Shown here: one piece after another, positions 42,763-50,250 of the stretch
Position numbering within the stretch: position 1 is the first letter of the stretch
Layout: each line of letters begins with the position of its first letter
Origin: CAVVFX01 sp963747535
GTDB taxonomy: Bacteria; Acidobacteriota; Terriglobia; Bryobacterales; Bryobacteraceae
Reading direction: 5' to 3'
Assembly: GCA_963747535.1 (NCBI GenBank)
Contig: CAVVFX010000005.1
Location: forward strand, 1 to 55,874
Length of the DNA stretch: 55,874 nt
The notes under the pieces: generated by a model
What the model saw: the letters and a program-made list of their open reading frames with translations, nothing else
Databases searched by the model: none
What the model was told of the DNA's origin: nothing
Program-made: the position numbers and the translations under genes

Positions 42763-44484
42763 TTAGTTTCCTTCGGAACCGTTAGGGCATTGGGCAGCGT
42801 TGGCTGCTACATTATTTACATAAACTGGATCCCCGCTTGACCCACGAGCGGCAGAACAGTTGCTTGAGCCCACGGGCCCGTAGAGTATGCCGTTGCCTGG
42901 CACGGAGCACACCCGGATCCATACAGTGGCGTTGCTAGAGAGTGTCGCTAACTGCGCGCTAGGCACGGTCAGCAAAAAATTGGCATTGGGAACAAACTCA
43001 TGCAGTACATTGATATCGAAGGGAGCGGGACCGGCGAAACCGTTATATCCTCGAACCCCATCTTCCAGCAATTGATCGGGAGGATTCGATCCAATGTTGC
43101 CGACGGTCGTAAAGTTTGGAGCGGGCAAGATGGTAATCGGCGCCAATCCTTGGGTCACTCGTGCCGGATTAATTGTGTTAGTTATGTAATATTGGTAGGA
43201 GTCAGGATCAGTAGCGTCGTCATCATTCCGTAGATTGGCAGGATACGCTAAAGAGACCTTTACCTTGCTCTGATATGTAGTTATGCCCGTGGTGAGATTC
43301 GTCTGCCAATTAAAGACTACCGCTGGATTGGTCTCAAAGACATCTGGGCTGGATTGAGTTATTTGCGTAATGCCAATTCCGTTATCGGATGCAACCAGCG
43401 GAGGGCCTTCTCCTCCATTAGCATCCGCGTCGAATTGAACTTGTCCCGACTCACGACAGGCGACTCGTTGAAACACGTCTTCAACACTTCCATTCTGTAA
43501 CCCGTAAAAACTGTGAGAGGGGATTTGGCTGATTATGTTGCTCTGGAGGCTTGCGCGCTGAGGGTTAGTGCCCTCAATGACGAGATCTCCCGGCGTGCTC
43601 GCGGTGAGCGCTTGGCCGTTGACAGTCGCTGTGACGGTAAGTTTGAGATTTCCCCCTTCAAACAGATTTTCGTCTTGGAATTGCAGTGTGTACGTCGCAG
43701 ACCCTACCGTGGTTGCATTCTGGACAATATCATCGTCGTAGTCCACCTCGTCACCGCTGCCACCATTTTCATTGATGTATAGATGTGCGGTCCAAGTGAA
43801 CGTGGTGTCGGGGGTCGGATCTGGCGTAACCCCTGCTACTGCCGCAGTAGCCTGAATTACTGGCATAGTCGGCGTAGCACTTATTAAATACTCATCATCC
43901 TGTGGTTGGGGCGTTAGCGTAATTGTCAGAGTAGGTGCACCGCCAGTTTTGATCATTGTGACCGACCCGCCCCCGGAACCATCGAGATTTTCCCAGGTGC
44001 CCTCCGCTTCAGTAGCACTTATGAATTCCATCGTATATTCAAATGACACACACCCCGCAGCCCCACTCGGAACGTTTGCCGTGAGAGTGAATTGATTACT
44101 GCTTACACCGCTTAGGCCGCTGCTCGTGACCGTCCAGACTGAAGGCGAGCAACCATTATCGACAGTTACTGTACCCGCTCCAGAGGCGGATAAACTCCAT
44201 ATGTAGTCATAGGAATCCTGCCACGTGCCACTTAAGCTGTACACTGGTGGGACTGTAGCGAGCGGCGATGGTTTGGGCGACGAATGATGAGTTCGGCTCG
44301 ACTTCGCAACTGTCTTTGCAGATGCCGGTCGGGTAGAAGGAACGCCTGGTCGGCCGCTTATAAGGGGCGATCCGGATTGCTGAGCCTGTGCGACTAGGAT
44401 AACGGTGAAGAGGATAACGATCAGAAGAAGCCCGTTGGAAGCTAAGCGCAACGCGACGCGCGCTGAAACTGACCGAGCAAGCAT
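42763..44484 (-). CDS. Exported protein with lytic-transglycosylase-like domain
   Basis: A 573-residue protein with a signal segment (ASNGLLLIVILFTVILVAQA, about 16-35). A Ser/Pro/Lys-rich linker follows, then beta-rich segments (LSGTWQDSYDYIWSLSASGA; TLTITLTPQPQDDEYLISAT) that may be Ig-like. From about residue 340 to 420 there is FQRVACRESGQVQFDADANG, then ASDNGIGITQITQ and FNWQTNLTTGITTYQSKV. This resembles the SLT/goose-lysozyme core: a catalytic Glu in the ESG motif, a GIGxxQIT strand, and the WQxNxxxG helix. It may cleave peptidoglycan, or be a phage- or defence-derived lysozyme relative. Six bases separate it from the split gene downstream. Confidence 0.7.
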   Translation of the reverse strand: MLARSVSARVALRLASNGLLLIVILFTVILVAQAQQSGSPLISGRPGVPSTRPASAKTVAKSSRTHHSSPKPSPLATVPPVYSLSGTWQDSYDYIWSLSASGAGTVTVDNGCSPSVWTVTSSGLSGVSSNQFTLTANVPSGAAGCVSFEYTMEFISATEAEGTWENLDGSGGGSVTMIKTGGAPTLTITLTPQPQDDEYLISATPTMPVIQATAAVAGVTPDPTPDTTFTWTAHLYINENGGSGDEVDYDDDIVQNATTVGSATYTLQFQDENLFEGGNLKLTVTATVNGQALTASTPGDLVIEGTNPQRASLQSNIISQIPSHSFYGLQNGSVEDVFQRVACRESGQVQFDADANGGEGPPLVASDNGIGITQITQSSPDVFETNPAVVFNWQTNLTTGITTYQSKVKVSLAYPANLRNDDDATDPDSYQYYITNTINPARVTQGLAPITILPAPNFTTVGNIGSNPPDQLLEDGVRGYNGFAGPAPFDINVLHEFVPNANFLLTVPSAQLATLSSNATVWIRVCSVPGNGILYGPVGSSNCSAARGSSGDPVYVNNVAANAAQCPNGSEGN

Positions 44485-44617
44485 TTGTAAGGTCCTCCGT
44501 TCCGGAAGATTCTATCACGAGTGCCTTACAATGTGGCTATATTTTTTGTCGATACCTGTGAGCAAAGTGTTAATACTAACACCTATCGCTGTGTTTGATT
44601 TATCACTAACGAGAATT

Positions 44618-45139
44618 TCACGCCAGCTGTTGGCAAAGGGCCGCCCTGAATCGCCTGACATTCACCGGATCGGTGCCGAACGGCTTCTCGCAAAGGCGTG
44701 CTTCTTCTACCGCCGCCTCAAAGCAGATGGGCGGGTACGCCGGCGGCGTCGCCAGCATCACGATGTCAATGTCGGACGCCAGCATCTTCTTGTAGGCTTG
44801 TAGGCGTCTTCTTGTAGGCGTCGAATTCCGACGAACCGATGCTCCACGTCGACCTTGAAGCGGCTCGACATTTCCGGCGGGAGATCTTGCGATTTGCGGA
44901 GGCTTTCCTCCATGTGGGCTTCGGAGAGGTCGACAAGCGCGACGACCTCGACTTTGTCTCATCCGGTCAGCACGTTCTGAACGGCGGTAGTGCCACGACT
45001 GCCGCAGCCGATGACGCCGGACCGAAGCCTCGCATCAGCTGCGCCACGCTCCAGTTCCGGCTTGATTATCTGGAAAGCGGCAGTCTCGGCAGTTGCCGAA
45101 GCAAGGAAAGACCCTTCGCGAAAGACGGCTATTCGTCAT
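44618..45139 (-). pseudogene. Decayed Gfo/Idh/MocA-family oxidoreductase
   Basis: Pieces of one gene are readable in successive frames. They are a Tat-type start (MTNSR at 45139, then FREGSFLASATAETAAFQII), the NAD-binding motif (GVIGCGSRGTTAVQNVLTG followed by an in-frame TGA), DKVEVVALVDLSEAHMEESL, DVEHRFVG, and after a further shift YKKMLASDIDIVMLATPPAY and EKPFGTDPVNVRRF. The order matches Gfo/Idh/MocA oxidoreductases, with their GxGxxG and EKP motifs. At least two frameshifts and a stop are present, and the C-terminal two thirds are missing. It sits between the AT-rich segment and tRNA-Leu. Confidence 0.75.
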
Positions 45140-45202
45140 CGAAACCTCGACGACGAATCATACATCAACCACGACTAGACTGGTCTGCAGTCGAAAGGAA
45201 GT

Positions 45203-45289
45203 TGGTGCGGATAAATGGAGTTGAACCATCACACCCTTTCGGGTACATGAACCTGAATCATGCGCGTCTGCCAATTCCGCCATATCCGC
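45203..45289 (-). tRNA. tRNA-Leu(CAG)
   Basis: Read from 45289 on the minus strand: acceptor GCGGATA pairs with TATCCGC before discriminator A, and an encoded CCA follows (45205-45203). The D arm is GGCGGAATTGGCAGACGCG, as in leucine tRNAs. The anticodon loop TTCAGGT gives anticodon CAG. A long variable arm (TACCCGAAAGGGTG) and a T arm (GGTTCAACTCC) complete a class II tRNA. It appears intact. Confidence 0.93.
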
Positions 45290-45455
45290 ACAATACTATT
45301 ACAAGGCCGATCGCTGGCTAACGAGGGCCGGAATGCTGCGCCCGGGAGCACGGCAATCCAATACTATCTTTTCAGGTACCAGCACCCGAAGTCAACTGTA
45401 CCCTCAAGGCAGAGCATCGCCTTGGTGGTCGCCACGGCTGCGAAGCGGTTCCTGG

Positions 45456-46877
45456 TCACGCCGTGGTCGACTTCGCGTCTTCAAGGCCTGGCAGACGGAA
45501 GTAGCGTTGCGCGTTACCGAAGCAGATGTCCTCGACCATGCGTTCGGCTGACCCGTTGTCCGGGATTTCGCCCGCTTCAATATCCTTCCCGACCAGGTTG
45601 CACAGCACCCGCCGGAAATACTCGTGGCGCGGGTAGGACATGAACGAACGCGAGTCCGTCAGCATCCCGACAAAACGTGACAACAGCCCCACGTTCGAAA
45701 GCGCATTGATCTGCCACTCCATGCCTTCCTTCTGGTCCAGGAACCACCAGCCGCTACCGAACTGCATCTTGCCCGGGATACCTCCGCCCTGGAAATTGCC
45801 GATCAATGTGGCAAACGTATAGTTGTCAACCGGATTCACGTTGTAGACGATGGTTTGCGGCAGGGCATTTTCCTTGTCCAGCCGGTCCAGGAATCTGGAT
45901 AGCGGCTCGGCCTGGCTCCAGGTGCCCATGGAGTCGTAGCCGGTGTCGGGTCCCAGAATAGCGACCATGCGCGAGCTGTTGTTGCGCATCGCTCCCAGGT
46001 GCAGTTGATTGGTCCAGCCCTTCGCCGCGTCGAGTTGGCCGAAGAACAGCATGAGGTTGGCGGCGAACTGTTCGTGCTCCTTAGGGGTCGCGGGTTTGCC
46101 CGAGCGGGCCTTGGCGAAGATTCTTCCGGCAACCGTCTCGCTGCAGAAATCGGCATAGCAGTGATTAATGCCGTGGTCGGACAGGCGTCCTCCCATGGAG
46201 TGAAAGAAGTCATGCCGGGCCGCGATGGCGTCCAGAAACTCGCGGTAATTACTGACGCTGCGCCCGCTGGCTGCTTCGAGCCTGGCTACCCACTCGTTCC
46301 AAATGTCAGGCAGATGCACGTTCATCGCCTTGTCCGGACGGAACGCCGGATAGACCTTCGCATGACAGGCCTCCTCCGCGATCTGTTTGTGATACCGCAG
46401 ATCGTCGGTCGGGTCATCGGTCGTGCACAAGGCCCGGACGTCGAACTTCTTAATCATGGCCTTGGCGGTGAGAGTTTCCAGCTTTTCCGACGTCCACTCC
46501 CAGATGCGTCGCGCGGAGCTTTCGTCGAGCAACTCGTCGATGTCGAAGTAGCGCAAGAGTTCGAGGTGCGTCCAGTGGTACAACGGGTTGCGCAGGGTGT
46601 GCGGGACCGTGGCGGCCCAAGCCTGGAATTTCGCGAAGGGATCGGCGTCCCCCGTGATCAAGCGCTCGTCGACGCCGTTGGCGCGCATGGCACGCCACTT
46701 GTAGTGGTCGCCCTCGAGCCAGACCTCGAACAGGTTGCGGAACTTCCGGTCTTCGGCGATGTCCTTGGGCGGAAGATGATTGTGATAGTCGAGGATCGGC
46801 TGCGAGGCCGCGTGCTGGGAATACAGCCGCTTGGCTGTATTCGTGGTCAGGAGGAAGTCGTCGGTGATGAAAGACAT
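45456..46877 (-). CDS. uxaC: Glucuronate isomerase
   Basis: A 473-residue amidohydrolase-fold enzyme that converts D-glucuronate to D-fructuronate (and galacturonate to tagaturonate). Family motifs are ILDYHNHLPPKDIAED, DHYKWRAMRANGVDE, ALCTTDDPTDDLRYH, SDHGINHCYADF, NQLHLGAMRNNSSRM and FGSGWWFLDQKEGMEWQINA. The length matches UxaC (about 470). It processes the product of myo-inositol oxygenase (29189), although 15 kb and several operons lie between. No uronate reductase or kinase gene is adjacent. Confidence 0.95.
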   Translation of the reverse strand: MSFITDDFLLTTNTAKRLYSQHAASQPILDYHNHLPPKDIAEDRKFRNLFEVWLEGDHYKWRAMRANGVDERLITGDADPFAKFQAWAATVPHTLRNPLYHWTHLELLRYFDIDELLDESSARRIWEWTSEKLETLTAKAMIKKFDVRALCTTDDPTDDLRYHKQIAEEACHAKVYPAFRPDKAMNVHLPDIWNEWVARLEAASGRSVSNYREFLDAIAARHDFFHSMGGRLSDHGINHCYADFCSETVAGRIFAKARSGKPATPKEHEQFAANLMLFFGQLDAAKGWTNQLHLGAMRNNSSRMVAILGPDTGYDSMGTWSQAEPLSRFLDRLDKENALPQTIVYNVNPVDNYTFATLIGNFQGGGIPGKMQFGSGWWFLDQKEGMEWQINALSNVGLLSRFVGMLTDSRSFMSYPRHEYFRRVLCNLVGKDIEAGEIPDNGSAERMVEDICFGNAQRYFRLPGLEDAKSTTA

Positions 46878-47226
46878 ATCTTGGGGCGGATCGCCTCTTG
46901 TTATTGTCGATCAAATTGAAGACGGCGGTTGCAGCCGCCTTCCGTGGGGCGGGTTGGCGACCGTTTTTTCGAGCCTGCCGGTGCGAGGCGATCCGATAGC
47001 GGCGGAAGCGCAGGCAAAGGGGTCGCGCCATCAATTTACAACCGTGTTTGATTATCGCGTTTGCTAGTACGTTTCTGCTCAGATCGGGCGCAGCCGGCCT
47101 TATAATTTCACGGATTTTTAACCGAAGCGATGATATATTAATTTTTTATTTTCCTTAAACCTAATCAAATTCGTTGGCTCCAATCCGCAAGACCCTGGCC
47201 GGCGAAATCCAAAACGGAGGCTTCAA
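46878..47226. other. Intergenic region with hairpin and repeat-like sequence
   Basis: This 349-base gap lies between divergent genes. GGCGG (46923-46927) and CCGCC (46935-46939) form a short hairpin around TTGCAG. Next comes GTGGGGCGGGTTGGCGACCG at 46944, which resembles the dispersed repeat at 31138 and 35756 but is too diverged to be sure. Bases 47100-47160 are very AT-rich and may carry the promoter of the HAF-repeat gene. GGAGG precedes that gene's ATG by seven bases. Confidence 0.45.
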
Positions 47227-48246
47227 ATGTTTGACGAAACGCGGAAAAAGTGCAGGTTGCTTTCGCTAGCCGCGACTGTGTGCGCCGTTGTGTCCCCTGG
47301 CGCCGTTCAGGCAGCATCGTTCAACTTCATTACCGTCAATGATCCGAATTCAGCTACAGACACCCCTCCCTTTATTCAGTTGCTCGGAATTAATGATGGT
47401 GGAACGATAGTGGGCTACACCGGAATGGGGACGCCCAATCCAAACCGGGGAATTATTCTGACCCTGCCGAATTCGTTCACTTCTCTGAATCCCAACATTG
47501 TTATCACCTGCACTACGTGCCAGGTCCAGGTCTTCGGAATTACCAACGCCGGCACCACTACGGATGGCTTCTTTACGAATGCCGCGGGCATCACCCAAGG
47601 CTTCCTCGATGTTGGCAACCTTGCCACGGCTACGACAATCGATGGACCTACCGGCGCAACTCTCTCCAATACACAGCTTCTCGGCCTGGATTTGAACGGG
47701 ACTGAAGCCTCCGGTTTTTTCGCCAACGCCGGTGGACTTACCCAGGGATTCACCTATATGGGCGGCACGTCCACCGCCCTCCCCTTCGGTACGAACGGCC
47801 CCGTATCCGGCGATAACAGTATGGCGACAGGAGTTAACGATTCCGGAATGGTGGTCGGGTTCGACATGCCGTCAACGACGACCTCGAACGGGTTTCTGTT
47901 CAGTGCCGGCGTTTACACTGCAATCCAGTTTCCCGGAAGTGTGTTTACCCAGCCAATGGGCGTGAACGATCACGGCGAGGTGGTCGGAACCTACACGGAT
48001 GCAGGCGGCGTCATGCACGGGTTTACCTATCTAAATGGAACTTATGTTTCTTTTGATGCGCCGGGATCTTCTATGATGACGACGGCTAACGGTATCAACG
48101 ACCAGGGCGACATCGTGGGCTTCTTCATGAATGCGAGTGGAGCAACGGTAGGTTTCGAAGCGGTCCCAACGCCAGAACCTGCTACGCTACTGTACTTTTT
48201 GTCCGGAACAGCCCTGATGGTGGCTGGTTACCGGTCGAAGAGATGA
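47227..48246 (+). CDS. HAF-repeat PEP-CTERM exported protein
   Basis: A 339-residue protein with a signal peptide (LLSLAATVCAVVSPGAVQAA). The body is built from about six HAF-type repeats of roughly 35-45 residues, each with a core like GINDGGTIVGYT, GVNDSGMVVGFD, GVNDHGEVVGTYTDAGGVMH or GINDQGDIVGFFMNASGATV, which form a beta-propeller-like array. The C terminus has the PEP-CTERM signal TPEPATLLYFLSGTALMVAG followed by YRSKR, so exosortase should anchor or export it. Its role is unknown. GGAGG lies seven bases before the ATG. Confidence 0.88.
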   Translation: MFDETRKKCRLLSLAATVCAVVSPGAVQAASFNFITVNDPNSATDTPPFIQLLGINDGGTIVGYTGMGTPNPNRGIILTLPNSFTSLNPNIVITCTTCQVQVFGITNAGTTTDGFFTNAAGITQGFLDVGNLATATTIDGPTGATLSNTQLLGLDLNGTEASGFFANAGGLTQGFTYMGGTSTALPFGTNGPVSGDNSMATGVNDSGMVVGFDMPSTTTSNGFLFSAGVYTAIQFPGSVFTQPMGVNDHGEVVGTYTDAGGVMHGFTYLNGTYVSFDAPGSSMMTTANGINDQGDIVGFFMNASGATVGFEAVPTPEPATLLYFLSGTALMVAGYRSKR

Positions 48247-48290
48247 CAGGAGCTTGATCGGTTTGCCGCGATCTGCGCCTGGATTCCGCA

Positions 48291-49844
48291 CTACGCCAGC
48301 AAGATCTTCAAAACCACCGCGTAGTCGCTGGGCTTCTCCGCTGGCATCTGGACCTTGAGTGCCGCGCCATCCTGCTTCCATTGCAGTTTTCCCTTATGTC
48401 CCAGCAGGGCAACGTTGTGAATCTTGCCGGGAGCCTGCGGGCTCTCGAATCCCAGCGGCGCGAGAACCGCTTCCTTATCCGGCCAACCCATGATGAAGGC
48501 GTACATCGTGGACCCTTTGGTCGTGAACCGCACGTCCTCGGCCGTAAGTGCTTTCCGGCCACGTTCGTTAAATCCCGTGCGGCCGTTATTCTCGGGAGCC
48601 TGGGTGCTCGGACCCGTGCCGTAGATCTTCCAGGGGCGCGTCGCGTAGATGCCTTCGCTGTTCACCGCCATCCAGTCCGTGATGGCCGTCAGGATCTGCA
48701 TCTCTTCCGGATCCAGTTGGCCGCTTCCGGGCAACGGGAAATTCAGCAGCAGATTTCCGTTGCGGCTGACGATGTCGGCCAGCATGTCGATTACCGTTTT
48801 CGGCGTCTTATAGGTGATTCCCTTTTTGTAGTGCCAGCCGCCGATGCAGGTGTCGGTCTGCCACGGAACGGGCCAGATCGTATCCACGATGCCTCGCTCC
48901 AGATCGAGGCCGCAGGTCCCCGTTACACAGTCGGTTTTGGATTTGGTGGTGTAGATCGCCTCGACCTTGCCGCCGTGCAACCTGGCGCTCACATTATAAG
49001 TGTGGGCCACCAGGCTGAGGCCGTATTCCTCAAAGGGAATCGCGCCATCGGTATAGAGCAGGTCCGGCTGATGCTGATCGATCAGGTCTTTGATCCGGTT
49101 GTAGTACTGCTGTTTCCAACGTTCGGGCGCTACGCGTCCCATGCGCTGCGCGGTCTGAACGAAATCCGCGGGCATGCCGGTCAGATCGTGATACAGGTCC
49201 GCAAACTCAGGGTTCGTGCCGTCGTAGGGAACACCGGCGTAGGGGCCGGTCTTATCGGCACTATGCGAGGTGGTGAACCAGTCGAAACTATTCGACAGAT
49301 GTTCGCTCACGCCGAACCGCAGACCCCGTTTTCGCGCCGCGGTTTTCCAGGCCTCCACGATGTCCCGTTTCGGTCCGGACGCGACCGCATTCCAACGTGG
49401 CTGGTACTTCGAGTTCCACATGTCGAAGTTGTCGTGATGGACTCCCATGCTCACGAAATACTTCGCCCCGGCTTTCTTGTACAGATCCATCAGGTGCTCA
49501 GGCTCCCACTTCTCCGCCTTGAACGTAGGGATGACGTCCTTGAATCCGACCTTGGAGGGATGCCCGTAATGCTCGATATGGAATTTGTACTGTTCGCTGC
49601 CCTGGATATACATATTGCGCGCATACCAGTCGCCCGCTTCCGTCGCCGACTGCGGACCCCAGTGCGACCAGATTCCGAACTTGGCGTCGCGGAACCATTC
49701 CGGAACCTGATAGGCTTTCAGCGATTCGCGAGTCCCTTGAAAAGGACCTTGCTCGGGTGCAGGTGCCGCCAGACCAGGCCGTAAATGTAGGGCGGGCACG
49801 GCCCCCGCCAGTAAGCCTAACGCTTTGCGTCGGTTGATGATCAT
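48291..49844 (-). CDS. Alpha-L-fucosidase, GH29, exported
   Basis: A 517-residue glycosidase with a Tat-type leader (INRRKALGLLAGAVPALHLR). GH29 motifs are WFRDAKFGIWSHWGPQSATE, FGHPSKVG-like YGHPSKVGFKDVIPTFKAEK, AGAKYFVSMGVHHDNFDMWN and RGLRFGVSEHLSNSFDW, and the catalytic nucleophile Asp is near residue 265 in PDLLYTDGAIPF. A C-terminal beta domain includes DVRFTTKGSTMYAFIMGWPD. It should release L-fucose from glycans in the periplasm. A LacI-type palindrome lies 55 bases upstream. An Oar-like outer-membrane receptor is divergent. Confidence 0.92.
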   Translation of the reverse strand: MIINRRKALGLLAGAVPALHLRPGLAAPAPEQGPFQGTRESLKAYQVPEWFRDAKFGIWSHWGPQSATEAGDWYARNMYIQGSEQYKFHIEHYGHPSKVGFKDVIPTFKAEKWEPEHLMDLYKKAGAKYFVSMGVHHDNFDMWNSKYQPRWNAVASGPKRDIVEAWKTAARKRGLRFGVSEHLSNSFDWFTTSHSADKTGPYAGVPYDGTNPEFADLYHDLTGMPADFVQTAQRMGRVAPERWKQQYYNRIKDLIDQHQPDLLYTDGAIPFEEYGLSLVAHTYNVSARLHGGKVEAIYTTKSKTDCVTGTCGLDLERGIVDTIWPVPWQTDTCIGGWHYKKGITYKTPKTVIDMLADIVSRNGNLLLNFPLPGSGQLDPEEMQILTAITDWMAVNSEGIYATRPWKIYGTGPSTQAPENNGRTGFNERGRKALTAEDVRFTTKGSTMYAFIMGWPDKEAVLAPLGFESPQAPGKIHNVALLGHKGKLQWKQDGAALKVQMPAEKPSDYAVVLKILLA

Positions 49845-50250
49845 TTTGAGCTCCTTCGACTGGCCGGAAGCGTTATTATGCTATGGATTTCGGGATGTGT
49901 AAAGCGTTTACTGAAACCTTGTCTCCGCTTTTCGGGAGAGCAAGGAAGGAGCGCTAAATTGAGTGTAAATTTTAATTGGATCGAAACCAGGATCTGATAC
50001 TCTGTAAGAAATCGAACAGGAGGTCCCGGGTGTTCTCAAGTATCCGGCGTTTTCAGGATCTAGCGCCACGGCGCGCGTCTCCTGACCGGACGATGGACAA
50101 CCCGGCAGGCGATCTCGAGAGTTTCGCGATGAATGATTGCAAATTGGTAGTATCGCTCGGCTTACTGCATTCCGCGACGGTTCGTCGCGAGTGCTGGGCC
50201 AGAGTATCCAACCCCTCCTCAGGTGAGGGATTTCAGGAATATAAGGTCTT
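49845..50250. other. Intergenic region between divergent fucosidase and receptor genes
   Basis: This 406-base gap holds the palindrome at 49899-49911 and otherwise no gene I can support. One open plus-strand frame of 92 codons crosses it but lacks a ribosome binding site. AAGGT stands five bases before the receptor's ATG. Promoters for both genes should lie here. Confidence 0.45.
49899..49911. promoter_or_regulatory. Operator-like palindrome upstream of the fucosidase
   Basis: GTAAAGCGTTTAC is a 13-bp inverted repeat (GTAAA/TTTAC around GCG). It resembles LacI- or ROK-type sugar operators such as TGTAAACGTTTACA, but with an odd-numbered centre. It lies 55 bases upstream of the fucosidase start. 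No regulator gene is adjacent, so the protein that would bind is unknown. Confidence 0.45.

Noticed and set aside
47178..47194. A sigma-54-like promoter (TTGGCTCCAATCCGCAAG) before the HAF-repeat PEP-CTERM gene
   Set aside because: The GG and GC elements are nine bases apart instead of ten, and the intervening bases do not fit TGGCAC-N5-TTGC.
48381..49784. A 467-codon plus-strand frame
   Set aside because: It lies antisense to the GH29 fucosidase and shows no domain.
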